Positions 34,301 through 49,300 are shown, numbered from the stretch's first letter. The stretch is DNA of 64,000 nt from Nicotiana tabacum (GCF_000715075.1 NC_134102.1:46385348-46449347); one strand, 5' to 3'. The notes: a model not told the origin generated them from the sequence alone. Made by a program: numbers and translations.

Positions 34301-37300
34301 AAATATCAAATTACTGTTGGAATCTCAAATTCCTTTTTCTATTTGGATTTTGAAATCTTCTCCCTTTTCTTCCTTCTTACTTCACCAGTACACCCACCTT
34401 ATAGCTGTCCATTTCTCAATGCTTTGAACCCCAAATTGTTCCTTGTGTATAGCCAAAGCTTCACCGAAGCGCCCAATTTGCTTTTGCACTTGGAAGGATC
34501 AACATCATAGAAAATAGGCAAAACTATTTGATTTAACTTCTCTCTGCATTCAAATTTTAACAGAACAATGGTGAGCGACATGGGGCTAAATCACCTTTCC
34601 AAAATTATCGGTAAAGCTGTTGATGCTGCAGGCGAAGTAGTCCGTAAGTATTTTGCCAACAATGCCACAAGATTCCAGTTTAGGGAAAAGGACAGCAATG
34701 GTCAGTCACCCGTCGCATTCGATTTATAGGAAGAAACTGGTTGGCGCAATCGTGATCATGCTCTTCTTCCTTATCAATTGATATAAGGGTTCTTTTTCGT
34801 TCAGAAGCTTTTCTTAAGTTTGGGGGACTTTGGGTTGGGTAATGGGTAATGTTTGTGTAAACTGGGTTAAAAAATGGGGATGTGTCTTTTTAATCCAGTG
34901 CAACCATGTGACACTTAGTCCAAAATAAGGGTATATTTGTACCATAGTATAATGGTAGGGTCCGAAATAGCCACATAGTGCAACAAAGGATATATTCAAA
35001 CGTTTTTCAATAGTACAGGGGTATAGTTGGCCCTTTTCCGTTACATTAATCAACTTTTCCGTTACATTAATCAAACTAACTTTTCAACCATCATTTGATA
35101 TTTTCTTCGCTTGTACTCAATATATAAGCCCAACTAATATCTTAAGCTCAGTGTCTAGTCAAGTGACGTCACATAAAGGAGACCAAGAGTGTAATTTGTT
35201 TCTCGTGCAATGATGGAGTACCTCTTTTTCAAGGGCAAGCAGCAATCAAGCTGCTGAACCCAATCTGAAGATACTTTCCATGTCCAGTCGAGCTCTGGGT
35301 AGGCTTTAGTTTGGTAACTCATGAGGAACTGAGCAGAACCTACTTGGGTTGAATGGGTATGCAGCCCTCTCAATGCGTCCTAGTCTATGTCGTGTGGATG
35401 GTGAGCGTGTGTTCTTATATTTTAATATTGCTCAAACCTTTTTCCATCTATGTGAGTCAGAGGGGGGTCTTCTCTCTTCTCTGTTGTGCTATCATGCAGC
35501 CATTTCTAGTGAACATAGAGAGGTCTTTATGTTTATACTAGGTTTGGATGGAACTGGGCATCTCTTCGGTTTCTAGCTATGGAGTATTACTTCGCCTATC
35601 CAAACCCTTCTCCTTTGAGATGGCTTTTGATTATCATCTTTTTGTCATTTCCATAAAATCAGGAGAACGCATGATGGATTATATGAAGTTGGATGATAGA
35701 TCGGTTGGGATGTTTTGGGTTGTGTCCTACACAATGGCCCAGCCTGCTTGTGAAACTGTAATGCACTGGTTAACCTCTGCTGGGGTTACTGAGCTTTTAC
35801 CTGGACCAACTTTGCAGTCTAACGAGAGGTTAGTGGTGATGCGTGAAGTTAGCCCGCTGCCAATATCATTGTTATCAGGATTTTCCACAAATTTGTGCTT
35901 GAAACTGGCTTATCAGATGGAAGAATCAATGTTTTCTGGACAGGTACTTACTATGGTTTCCTCCTGTTGGTCTTTTCCAAAAGTAAAAAGAATAAAGAAT
36001 TTTTTTCTCAAGAGAATCTCAAGATCACTGATCAATTCATCTACATGCCTTCTATATATATAAAAAGTTTAGTACTCATGATTAATACTATAAGATTGAA
36101 TGGATCTGTAGGTCTCCCTTGTCCACTCTTTCTTGTGGTTTTATTTGCTTTGATCATGTCATTTGGAAGGGTTATTATCCTTTCACATTTACTGCAGCTT
36201 TATTACCAACTCCAGTCTCACTGGGAGCAAGCTAGTATTTCCTCGTTCCCTTATTCTTTTGAAGGTTCATTGTACCAGTTGTGAATGATTAATATCATTC
36301 TATCATTTTTGCAGGCTGTGCCTAGCATTGCTGTGGTTGAAACATACTGTAGGTTGATGCTCATTTCTCCCCATTCGTTGTTTCGCTCACTCTTAACTGT
36401 AACTTCTCCTCTTTTCCCTCCTAATATTCCTTCTTTGGTATTTAATTCTCTGGCATGTCACTGCATTTTCTTCAGAACTACATTCATTCCGTTAAGCCAG
36501 TAAGCAAAAGAAACCTCCTGAGAATGTCACTTTTGGTTATGTGCCAAATTTGCTATAATATCTGCATAAGTTACTTTTATCATGTTTCAATACTATTTTG
36601 CTTCGTAACAGTCTAAAAGGAAAATGCTATTGTTGAGTTACTCCACCAAATATAACTTATGAATTGGATAGAGTCCTCTGATTTCAGACATCACACTCTA
36701 GGTTGAGAACAAGTATTTATGAAGAATCTGTTGCTTGTTCCTCTCACTGTGTCTCCATTAAAAGCCTGAAGCAAAATCTCAGATGAGTAGCATGGCCCTA
36801 ACACAATGTTTCTTTGTATTTAGGCCTTCAACTAGTTGGATATATTAAATTCATCAAGGCACAAAATACCATGATTGGATAGGCGCAAAGCATTCCTTGA
36901 TGGTATTTTACCATTATGAAAGGTGATGGCTAGCAGTGTTTTTAAAAGCGAAAAGCACAAAAAATTGGCGAGATATCTAGGACTTTTAAGTGAAAAGCGA
37001 GAAGTGAAGCGCAGAATTTACGACATTAAAAGAATACCAAACATTTGTGAATTCAGTACTATAATGATTAACCTGCAATTACAGTAACTAATTTTAGTAT
37101 CTGATTTACAATAACATTGGTATTAATCTTACTCCTCAAAGTTGAGATTCAAAGAACATACCCCTTCTTATAGAGATAACTTTGCGTGTCGTTGTTTGAA
37201 GTGCAAAGTTCTATGAAGCGCATGGTTTCAGTAATGAAGCGATAACCCCTTGCTTCGCATCGCTTCATCTCTTTAAGCGACAAAGGGATGGCTTTTAATA

Positions 37301-40300
37301 ACACTGGTGGCCACTCAGGTTGTATTCTGCAATGATTTTTCTACTTCCCAAATATTATCTGAAATTTAAGCTGGTGTTTCATGAAAGCACTTCACAGAAA
37401 GAGATGGTATTTTACAAGTTGTAAACACTTTAGAGTTGATGCTAGTATAAGAAACTTGCAGAAGATCAAAATAAGCTTAAATTTCATAATGATTTTTGAT
37501 TGTCTATGCATCATCTGACATTAACAGCCATTCTCTGTCTTGTAGATATAAGAATTGTTTTTGGGGCTATAATATCGTGAATTGTTTCGGTGTGCCTTTA
37601 TGCAATGTATATGTTACATGTGTGGCACTTTAAGTGGTTATTCAGTCAAGTAGCAGAACTTTTGTCCTGCTGTGCAATGTCATTAGCTTGTCCTCGGCCC
37701 TAGTAAGCATAAAACTGGAATTTTCTCTTAGTCATAACACACATTTTATGAGTTATTTCATAAGACTTATCCGACTTGATCATCTCTTTGTTATTGTTTT
37801 GTAATGTACAAGCTATTTATTGTTATTATTATTACTATTAGCCATCTTTGTCGTACTACTAGTAGGTAGAGAGAATCCAAACCAATTTATTATTGCTGTA
37901 AGCAAGATTAGATCTTTGGTATTAGTCGCAGATTCACATTATTGGATAGTCTAAATTATCCCCTTTTGATGTCAGTGTTTATACAATGTAATATCCCAAA
38001 TTATATATTTTTGAGTGTTTTTTTAGGGATTAGTTGAGAATCTTTTTTTTGCCTCTTAAGATTTCGAGCAAAGTGTTCTTTTTTTTTTGATAAGGTAAAT
38101 CGTATTAATCAAAAGGGAGAGAACTCCCGTGTACACAAAGTATACCAACGACGTAGAGAATTTACATCAGAACATGATTCTCTATAAAAGACGCCCAATC
38201 TTCTATACAAGTAGGGGCTAAGTGAGTGCACCAAAAAGCGATCAAAGATAAAAGGCTATTCTTAAGATGTGAAAAAGGAGACTGAATCTCCTCAAAAGCT
38301 CTCCTATTTCTCTCCCCCCATACTACCCACATGAGAGCTAACGGAGCGAATTTCCACGCCTTTTGCTTTCTTCTTCTACGGAAACCGCCCCAGCTATATA
38401 ACATTTCTTTTACAGTGCTTGGCATCACCCATTGAACACCAAAGAGATTCAGGATTGCCCTCCACAAAGCTGAGGACACAGGGCAATGCAACATAAGGTG
38501 ATCAACTTCTTCTCCTGAGCTTTTACACATGTAGCACCAACTAACAAGTGTAATTCCCCTCTTTCGGAGATTTTCAGCAGTCAAAATCACTCCCCTTGCC
38601 GCTAGCCATGCAAAAAAGCACACCTTCGTGGGCGCCCTAGGAACCCTTTCCATTCAATTTCCACTATCCTCCAATGAGTATCGGACGGTTATCAGGCTAG
38701 CTATTTTCATTTTGGTGAATTTCCAATTTCCCACAACTTAGTAAGCATGCTTGTTCCTTTCAACGGCAGATGCTTACTGAATGTATTTAGTTGGCTCAAT
38801 CAGGCCCCTGTATCTATCTATGAGAACTTTTTGGATTGTGTCTACTCCTTAGCTTTAGATTAGTTTTTGTATATGAGCAGACACCATCAAACAGTATTGT
38901 AATTTTTATATCTTTTGCTCTGCATCTTCTTGATGCTTATTAATGATAATCCCTTACTTCTTCGAACAAAAACAATGTTTGGGGTTGGTTTTACCTATTT
39001 TGTTAACTTTATCGATGATATTTAACATGTACTGAATTTTATTAATGCAAGGCCGTTCTATGTTGTTTTTCATCTTCCAGACATTTTGTACAGAAATACA
39101 AATTTATTTGGGGTCTTTAGTCGCCTTTTTTGTAATTATTATGCACAAGGAATCTTTTCAGTTTCAGCAGTTTATGAGTTCTCGTTAAATGCATCAGACC
39201 TCCTGCCTTTGTACTGATCTTAATAAAATGAGATAGTTAGAGGAACAATGAGCATAGAAGATAGCTCAAATCAGGACCAAGTTAAAATCAAACAAAAGTA
39301 GTCAACGCCAGCCAACAGTTGTAGCGTGATATTCTTCAGCTCGTATTAAATCGACAAAGATGGCGTGGAATCAACAGTTAAAACAGTAGGAAGTGGCTAG
39401 AAATGAGATTCCTTATTTTTCGACTGTTGTTGAGGTTGTTAGTTTATAGATATGTATAGTGTAGTCTTTCCCACATTGGAAAAGGAGTAATATCTCCTTG
39501 TACTGTATAGGGACCTCTTGTATTGTATTTATCATCCAATATCAATAACATATTTTCTCCCGTGTCTTCTCACATGGTATCAGAGCATTAGTGAGAAAAG
39601 ATCGCTGTGCGTAATTCCAGCGTTAACCGGGAAGAAAGAACTTAGTCATCGTGTAATTTTTCCGGTGACCTAAGGCTTGTCTAAGTGAAAGTCACTTTCT
39701 GTCGGTGTTGTGCTAAAACTAACACCACCACGAGGTAGATCACCCTCCGACTACCAACCCCTGAAATTTTATCCGGCAGAAAAGCCGTCACGCTCCTCCA
39801 TGCGCCGGCAACAACTTTTCCGGCGAGGGTTCCGGCCACTTTCCGGCCATTTTTTCGCGAAACTTCTTCAGGACAGTGTGCTCTCCTCAAAATTCCGAGC
39901 CTACCCATCTAATTCAAATCAAATTCCGGCCACTTTTATATTTTTCCGGCGTGAACAGTGACCTTTCTGGCCATTTTTTGAAAATATTTCTTCAGGACAG
40001 CTTGCTCGCAAAGGAATTCCGAGTCTATCCATCCTGGTTACAATAAATTCCGACAACTTTGGAATTTTCCGGCGAGCTACAGTGTTTCCGGCATGAACAG
40101 TGTTCCGGGCACAGAACAATGTTCTATTTTCCTGCTGTAAACAGTGTTTTTCAAGCTATTTCTTCAGTTTTCTCACAGAAGTTACTTATTTCCACTATTT
40201 CAAGTTAACCATACTACTACAAATTGTAGCGACATGGGAACCGATGCTTTGAATAATCGGATGGTTTCTTTAGCAGAGTATATTGAGTTCCTTCAGTATA

Positions 40301-43300
40301 AAGCATGTAAGCAGACATCTTCTGAGATAGCTTCTGTTGTTCAAACAGGTAATAGCATGACTTGTTTCTCCTAATCTTCATCCTCTGAGTCTTGGGTCAT
40401 TGATTCAGGTGCATCAGATCATATTTCTGGTAACAAATCTCTTTTCACTACTATTTCGTATTCTCAATCTCTTCCAAAAGTCACAATGGCCAATGGGTCT
40501 CAAACCATGGCAACTGCAATAGGTCAAGCAAGCCCACTTCCTTCCTTACCTTTAGATTCAGTCCTTTATGTTCCCAATAGTCCTTTTATTCTCATAGCTA
40601 TTAGTCGCTTAGCCAAATCACTTAAATGCGCTGTTTTATTTCTTGATGACCATGTTTTTATACAGGAACGCAGTACGGGGCGGATCATTGGTACCGGACG
40701 TGAATCAAACGGACTTTATTACCTTATCCTTGCTAAATCACATGGACTCACATCTTGTCTTCCTTCTACAACTTGTCCTGTTACTGATTCACCAGATTTA
40801 TTACATAAACGGTTGGGACATCCCAGTTTGTCAAAACTTCAGAAAATGGTATCTGGTTTATCTCACTTGTCAGCTCTAGAGTGTGAGTCATGTCAGCTCT
40901 AAGCATACCCGCTCCCATTTCCCTCGGCGTCTTGATAATCGAGCAGAGTCACCTTTTACTTTAGTCCATTCAGATGTTTGGGGTCCTAGTCGGGTCAGTT
41001 CCACCTTAGGATTCCGCTACTTTGTCAGTTTCATTGATGATTATTCCAGGTGCACTTGGATATTTTTGATAAAAAATCGATCTGAGCTGTTTTCTATTTT
41101 CCAGACCTTTCACGCTGAAATTCAAAATCAATTTGGGGTTTCTATTCGCACATTTCGTAGTGATAATGCCCGAGAGTATTTGTCTTCCCCATTTCAGCAG
41201 TTTATGAAATCTCATGGGATTATTCATCAAACATCTTGTACGTACACATGTCAACAAAATGGGGTAGCTGAAAGAAAGAATAGACATCTTATTGAAACTG
41301 TTCGTACCCTACTCATACAATCTCATGCTCCGTTGCGTTTTTGGGGGATGCCGTTCTTACATCTTGCTATCTTATTAATCGTATGCCATCTTCAGCTATC
41401 CAGAACCAAGTTCCATTCTCTGTCATGTTTCCCCATTTACCTTTGTTCTCTCTTCCACCCCGTATCTTTGGAAGCACTTGTTTTGTCCATAACCTTACTC
41501 CAGGAACAGATAAGTTAGCTCCTCGTGCTCTTAAGTGCGTATTTCTGGGTTTCTCGAGAACACAAAAGGGGTATCGATGCTACTCTCCTGACCTCCAGCG
41601 GTACCTTATGTCCGCTGATGTTACCTTCTTTGAAACCCAATCATACTTCACAGGTTCAGGTCATCACTTAGATGTTTCTGAGGTACTACCAGTTTCATCT
41701 TTTGGAGATTCAGTTACTCCAGCTCCACCACCTACAACTCCAGTTGTAGTTCCACCACCTATAGCTCCAGTTGTAGCTCTACCACCTATAGCTCCAGTTC
41801 CACCACCTACAGCTCCGGTTGTAGCTCCACCACCTATAGCTCTAGTTCCTCCACATAATCCAGTTCAACCTTCTGCAGCTCCACCACTCTTGACTTATCA
41901 TCGTCGTTCACATCCAGCATCAGGCCCAGGTGATTCACGCCTCGCATCAGATTCTGCACCTACTGCGGACTTGTCTCCTCTTAGTCAACCAATTGCACTC
42001 CGCAAAGGTGTACGATCCACACTTAATCCTAATCCCCACTATGTCGGTTTAAGTTATCATCGTCTGTCGTCACCACATTATGCTTTTATATCTTCTTTGT
42101 CCACTGTTTCTATCCCTAAGTCTACAGGTGAGGCACTATCTCATCCAGGATGGCGACATGCTATGATTGACGAGATGTCTGCTTTACATGCGAGTGACAC
42201 TTGGGAGCTTGTTCATCTTCCTGCAGGTAAGTCTACTGTTGGTTGTCGTTGGGTTTATGCAGTCAAAGTCGGCCCGGATGGCCAGGTTGATCGGCTTAAG
42301 GCTCGTCTTGTTGCAAAAGGATATACTCAGATTTTTGGGCTTGATTATAGTGATACTTTCTCTCCCGTGGCTAAAGTAGCATCTGTTCGTCACTTTTTGT
42401 CCATAGCTGCTGTATGTCATTGGCCTCTTTATCAGTTAGACATTAAGAATGTTTTTCTCCACGGTGATCTTGAGGAAGAAGTTTATATGGAGCAACCACC
42501 TGGTTTTGTTGCTCAGGGGGAGTTTAATGGTTGTGTGTGCAGATTGCGCAGGTCACTATATGGTTTGAAACAGTCCCCTCGGGCTTGGTTTGGTAAGTTC
42601 AGCACAATTATTCAGGAGTTCGGCATGACTCGTAGTGAGGCTGATTACTCTGTTTTATCGGCATTCTGCTCCTAATCTGTGTATTTATCTAGTGGTTTAT
42701 GTTGATGATATTGTTATTACCGGTAATGATCAGGATGGTATTACTAATCTGAAGCAACATCTCTTTCAGCACTTCCAGACTAAGGATCTGGGCAGATTGA
42801 AGTATTTTCTAGGTATTGAGGTCGCTCAGTCTAGCTCAGGTATTGTTATTTCACAGCGGAAGTATGCCTTAGACATTCTTGAGGAGACTGGAATGATGGG
42901 TTGCAGACCTATTGACTCTCCTATGGATCCGAATGCTAAGCTTCTGCCTGGACAGGGGGAGCCTCTTAGAGACCCTACGAGATATAGGAGGTTGGTTGGC
43001 AAATTGAATTACCTCACAGTGACTAGACCTGACATTTCTTTTCCGGTGAGTGTTGTATGTCAGTTTATGGATTCTCCCTGTGATAGTCACGGGGATGCAG
43101 TTGTTCGCATTCTTCGGTATATAAAGTCAGCTCCAGGCAAAGGATTACTATTCGAGGATCGAGGCCACGAGCAGATTGTTAGGTACACAGATGCTGATTG
43201 GGCAGGATCACCTTTTGATAGATGTTCGACGTCTGGATATTGTGTTCTAGTAGGAGGTAATTTGGTCTCGTGGAAGAGCAAGAAACAAAATGTAGTTGCT

Positions 43301-46300
43301 CGATCTAGCGCCGAAGCCGAATATCGGGCCATGGCTATGGCGACGTGTGAGTTAGTTTGGGTCAAGCAGTTGCTCAAGGAGTTAAAGTTCGGAGAAATCA
43401 GCAAGATGGAACTAGTATGTGATAACCAAGCTGCTTTTCATATTGCGTCAAATCCGGTGTTCCATGAGAGGACTAAACACATTGAGATCGACTGTCACTT
43501 TGTCAGAGAAAAAATACTTTCAGGAGATATTGTTACAAAGTTTGTAAAGTCGAATGATCAACCAGCAGATATTTTCACTAAGTCTCTTACTGGTTCTCGT
43601 ATTAGTTACATGTGTAACAAGCTCGGTACATATGATGTGTATGCACCGGCTTGAGGGGGAGTGTTAGTTTATAGATATGTATAGTGTAGTCTTGTCCCAC
43701 ATTGGAAGAGGAGTAATATCTCCTTGTAGTGTATAGCTATAAATAGGGACCTCTTGTATTGTATTTATCATCCAATATCAATAACATATTTTCTCCCGTG
43801 CCTTCTCACAGAGGTCAAAGACATTAATGGAGTGAATGAAGAAATCCTGAAAGATGAAGAATCTGAAGCTAAGGTCAGTGGAGAAGGATGATAAAATGGG
43901 TGCTAAGCCATTGCTCCTAAAATTAAGGTAATTGGCATTACAGAAGAAGGGAAAGCAAAAAGGTGTGGGAGGATTAAAGGAATCGGGAGAAAAGAGGGTG
44001 AGAAGGGTGGGGTGGATAAAGGGGTCGACCAGGAATATGAGGATTTTGGTATACTCGAAGAAAATGTATCTGGAGAAGTAAACTGAAATAAGTTACAAAG
44101 ATAGAGAACCCACTATTTTGCACGAGAGGTATTTTCAAGCATTTCTGAAATAATGCCATAAGTAAAAGATGTCTATGATGGAGTTAAGGAAGTAGTTGCT
44201 CAACTTCATCGAGAAGGAGGGTGGATGTTGGGGTTTTTCACAGTTCAACAAAAGGAACTAATATGTCGTGTGCGTAGCAGGCAACTTTTAACATATTGAA
44301 GGGCTACAACGTCATACTGCTGTAGGAAGGGGTTAAGACTAGGAGACTTGGGAGGTAAGAGAGGAAGCAGAGGAGGATTATGTAAGGGCAAAGTTAACTG
44401 AGAGAGGTATGAGAGAGGCCAGTTGTGAGGTGTGGACAGAAAAAAGAGATTCACAAATATAGGACATATTGGTAAGCAGTATTATCGAAGACATAATTAA
44501 GTAAATAAAAGAGTGCTCTCTCTAGCTTAAGCTTTTAGGAGATGGTCAGGCAATTCAGTAAGTATTATTGCCTACCCTACACCCTACACCAACATGACTC
44601 AATGCAGGTGCCTTTATTTTTCTTTTAAATAATTAAGTAGCTTCATAACACAGTCTTACTGTCGCATAGGCCTTCCTCGGGCTTTGTCCTTCACCTATAG
44701 GCAGCGACTTCCTTTCACTATCCCCTCTGCAAACTGTATAGTTACTATAGTAGTCAGTTTTAGTACCAGAATGGCGACGTTATGGTTGGCCATTCTACTG
44801 CCTTCTTACGTTTCTGTAGAAGCACTTAAGTTCCGTATTCTGTTGGTCAGTGGGTTGTTCATCTTTTGATGGGAAATCAGTGTAATATGTTAGTGAATTT
44901 CCTCTAGTTTCTTGCTAATTCGGATGAATTGTGGCTTCCCATTATGGACTGCTGCTGGAATTTCTTTCTAGGCAGTTTCATTTTCTTGGTAGGAGACTTG
45001 GTTAGTCTAACTTGTGTTTTTGTTTGCACACTTTTCTACTGGAGTTCATTACGTTTTGCTCTTGATGCAAACTTCTATTGCAGCATCTGACATCGAGGAA
45101 TCCCACCACATTGACCAAGCCTGGAAACACGATCTTGGTGTTTGAAATTCTTAACTACCGTTTCCTTTCACTCTACAGGTGAGTTTACTCATCTTGGGAA
45201 TTCATCAGATTCTTCTCTATTATCTATTCTCTACTTGTGTCTGTGACTGATGATCAATGTTGCTTTTACTAAAGAATAGTACATTCACATTTCTACATTT
45301 AGATAGCATACCATCTTTTTGCACCTCCTCAATTGTTAGGATTCTGTAACTTGATTCTCTAAATAACTGATAAAAAATAAAGTCAATAAACTTTTTCCTT
45401 TTTCTAGGTATCAAGGCAAGAGCAAGACCTTGATGTATGATGTCACCAAAATGATTTCTACACTGAAGGGGAAACGTGGAGATCATCGCATTTTCAGATT
45501 GGCTGAGAATTTATGTATGAATCTGATTTTGTCGTTGAGAGATTTTTTCTCTGTGAAGAGGGAAGGGAAGGTAGGAATATTTCTCCAGCTGAACTTTTGT
45601 GAATGCTCTGTAACTCAAATTATAACTTTTTCTGAGCTACTCAATGCATTTGCAGGGTCCAACTGAGTTTACTGAGACTTTAAATAGAATAACAATTGTT
45701 ACTCTTGCAATCATAATCAAAACTCGTGGAATCGGGGAGTTTGATCAGTTACTGTATCTTCAGACAATGCTAGAACAGATTCTAGCAACTAGCCAGCATA
45801 CCTGGTCTGAGAAAACTTTGCGCTACTTTCCTTCAATTTTACGCGATGCTTTGAGTGGGCGAATGGATAAAAGGGGCTTGGCAATCCAAGCATGGCAGCA
45901 GGTACATGAAATGGTTCCTCTCCGTACGAATTATCTGAAGCTTTAAACCGTTTTCTCTCTTAGGTGCTTGTTTCTTTGTGATTTATGGGTTTACTTATTC
46001 TCCAAACATTTCCGCATGTCACTTTGGTAGAAAAGGTCATGATGGATGTTGAGTTCATGAAATGGAAGGAAAACCTGAGTCAAGAAAAGTTTGCATTAAA
46101 GTAGAAAAAGAAGAGAAGGGTTCTAAACTGCACCTCGATAGTCTTAAAAGCATCAGTAGAAAATGTGACCCGAAAAGACAAAATATCTCATCATAGATAC
46201 ATAATTTGCGCGTGCTAAAAGATTAATCAAATTTCTTTTGCGTGTTCTGAAAGTCGATATAGAATGATGAAGCTCATTCTTTAATCTAACTAGTTGTTTA

Positions 46301-49300
46301 TTACTCCCTCTATTCCATCTTATGTGTCACCATTTCCTTATCAGTCCTTCCAAAAGGAATGACACATTTTCATATTTGGAGACAATTTAACTTTAAAATT
46401 CCCAAATTTACCCTTAATGGCATGCTTTTTAGACACATATATGCTATGTCATGTTTAAGACCACAAGTTTTAGAAGTCTTTTTTTTCTTTCTTAAATTCG
46501 GTGCCTAGTCAAACTCCACCACATGATTTGAAAAAGCGAAAGTACTTATTTTACTCAGGTTTATTAAAATTTATTTCTGTCAGAATTACCTGTGCATCTC
46601 ATGCAGTTGCCAGTTTTAAATGCCAAATGTTCGCTTAAGCCCTAATATATTTACTTGATACATCGAAGAGCCTGTCTGATAATTTTTATCAGGACTTAAA
46701 GCTGAACAAATTAAGCAATTAGATTTTGGATGTGTTTGACAGTGTAAAATGGAAATCACTTACCACATTAAGTGCCAATTAAAACCTTTACAGCCTCAAC
46801 ATCGTTCATGAGTAGAGATTTAAATAGCAAAATTCTAAGCAACCATATGATCGTTTATTATGGGAAGTGAAGTACTTATTAAATTTATGGTTGTTGGTTG
46901 CATATTAATCATAGAGAACAGCTCAAATTTGCATTTAGTGGTAGAATTCAGTATCCAGACTTCTATTTTCTGCGCCAACATTCAAAGGTTAATTTGTTTA
47001 GTCAAAAATATTTCAGATTTTGAACAAGTCGTTAGTATCAGTTCTATCAAGCAGAAGCTGTAATCTTAATGATTGAATTTATTCCCAGCTGCTTTGTGAG
47101 GAGTCAAATTGCTAATGAGTGATCTCCGGAAGTAAACAAGAATCAAGAAAGGAAAAGAGTATGATTTAAGACTATAGGTTTATTTGTTGTCATTAAACAG
47201 TATAGGGTTCAGCGAAAAATAAGTGACCAAATATTCATGAATTTGAGGTATTTTGCAAACCACTGGCAAGATGTTTCCTGTATAAGTTTGCTCATGTTGT
47301 TTTTCTGGAGAACATACAATTGACTTCAAGATGTTTTATCTGCAGGCAGAAACAACTGTTATCAATCAATGCACACAGCTTCTTTCTCCATCGGCTGATC
47401 CCACATATGTTATGACTTATATTAACCACAGTTTTCCTCAACACCGCCAGTATCTTTGTGCTGGTGCGTGGATACTAATGCATGGACATCCGGAGAATAT
47501 TAACTGCATAAACCTTGTAAGACTCGGCCTTTTTTCCCTGAAGTTATTAGAAGCTTTTGTGTAGTGATCATCTCATCGACTTCTTTCTCATATGGAGATA
47601 TCCCTACTAAAATACATCTTTCTCGCGTGACGACGTTCCTGCTAATAATTGGATACAGGGACGTGTCTTGAGGGAGTTTTCTCCTGAAGAGGTGACTGCA
47701 AATATTTATACAATGGTAGATGTTTTGCTTCATCATATTCACTTGGAACTACAGCGTGGACATCCCTTGCAGGTTTTGTCATACTCCTTTCTTATTGACT
47801 CTTTGGACCTATCAAGTTTTCACCCTCCTTGCTTTGCTTTTTTCTAATGTCTTCCTCTTTTCATTCCTCAGGATCTTATGCTAAAAGCATGTGGAAACCT
47901 TTCAGTTTTCATCTGGACCCATGAGCTTCTTCCTCCAGATATCCTGCTACTTGCACTTATTGACCGCGACGATAATCCACATGCTTTGCGCATTGTAGTA
48001 TGTTCTTTATGATCTTCCTCAATTAGTTTTATGTCTTTATTAGTTTTAGTCAGTTGTGAAGAGCGGTGTAAGCCTATGATGCTTAATTTTGCGTACTGTT
48101 ATTTGTTTATAATATTCTTTTGACGGCATCTTCTCCCAATTCTAATGTTGTCTTCAGGGGAAATGGTATTTTGACATCATGTTTTTGTCATCTGTTGTAG
48201 ACTCAGTTTGGTGCTGTTTACACTTTCATTCTTAAGCTATAGTGTTATGAGGACAAAGTGATAATTTTAGCTTGCTTGAAGAAGGCATCATCTTCTCTTT
48301 AGCTATGATGTTTTACTGTCTGTCCAGCTGATCGAACTGTAATTTGTCATGTGGAATTGCTAAATTCCAATCTTCTTATGTTTGGGCTATTGGAGCTATC
48401 TTCAACAATTACAAAATGGGGAGAAGAACTAAATGAAGGGCGAAAAGAAGTTCTAGCTCTGGTTTTCTATGAAATCAAAGTATACTCATTTACTAAAAAT
48501 GGATAATTTCAGAAGCATTTGATTAGTATAAGATTCCAAGCCTCCCAGTCAGGAATCTCATTCCTTCTCTATCATCCAAGACAATTCATAAAAGCAGGCC
48601 TATCTGGTTTAACGGCTGAAGATGTACAATATTATGGTCTCAAGGTGTCCCATAACACTATTCAGGAACATTGGTTCTTATTGCCGTTGACATAAACACC
48701 TTTTAAGCTTTCTGCTCCTCTAGCATCTTACATATCCAGCCATAGGTTAACAAGGTAGGTAGTGATTTTGTTAATTATTTCAAGTCTATAACTCTACATG
48801 GTTCTTTCTCCTAACGATTGGCATGCGTCTTTCCTTTTATAGAAAGTGGATTAAATATCTGTTGCTTTGGTTCATGCTACTATGGTAGAAGCAACTATGA
48901 ACTCCCCTCTGACATATTGAAACAAGTTGGCTTCCATCTTTTCCTTTCCGAGTATGACAGAAAGACGAATTTTATGGTAAGAGAACAAAAGTTATGGAAC
49001 TGCAGTACCCAGAGAGTGATATTGCACTTCTACAGAGAATTGCTGGGTCAACAATCATATCCCATTCTTGTTCATTTTGCCGTGAATAAGAGAGAAAGTC
49101 ACTTGACTTTTGACGATAAGAAGGAAAATGACAAGTGTTAGAGTGAAGAATACATCTTTGCGAGCTGGCAGAACTGTGAGAATGCATGGGAGAAAAATCT
49201 ATTATTGATATTCTGTTTAATTATAATACAATGAGTCCTATTTATACAATACATATCATACTCCTATTCTATGTGGGACTAGGACTAATTCATATTATGT

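Larger units (their letters stand above)
34050..35040. mobile_element. Inverted-repeat (Pack-MULE-like) element carrying host gene fragments
   Basis: About 200 bp at 34055-34255 (with ACTATTGAAAATGGTTTAAA, CACTATGTGGTTATTTTCGG, CATCCCCATTTTTAAACC) is repeated in reverse complement at about 34838-35034. Long inverted termini without transposase, enclosing sequence that resembles pieces of two unrelated plant genes, describe a Pack-MULE-like element. The target duplication could not be defined; a 21-bp direct repeat CTTTTCCGTTACATTAATCAA follows the right arm (35034-35075). Confidence 0.7.
39437..43810 (+). mobile_element. Copia element (i) in intron 9, short LTRs, perfect TSD
   Basis: Sense to MED23. 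LTRs 39437-39574 and 43662-43810, target duplication GAGGT (39432-39436 and 43811-43815), primer-binding site TGGTATCAGAGC (39575-39586), polypurine tract TTGAGGGGGAG (43651-43661). Internal order: long leader, protease, integrase, RT, RNase H. A gag capsid and zinc knuckle are absent: the leader joins sequence just before the protease. The coding region has a nonsense codon and at least three frameshifts. Same family as 60783-63172. Confidence 0.95.

Noticed and set aside
39575..39586. tRNA gene signal near TGGTATCAGAGC
   Set aside because: It is the primer-binding site complementary to initiator tRNA-Met next to an LTR, not a tRNA gene; likewise the sites near 11831, 53215 and 63015.
48818..49141. 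107-codon ORF in intron 15
   Set aside because: No recognisable family, no matching phase for inclusion as a MED23 exon, and exon 15 joins exon 16 in phase without it.
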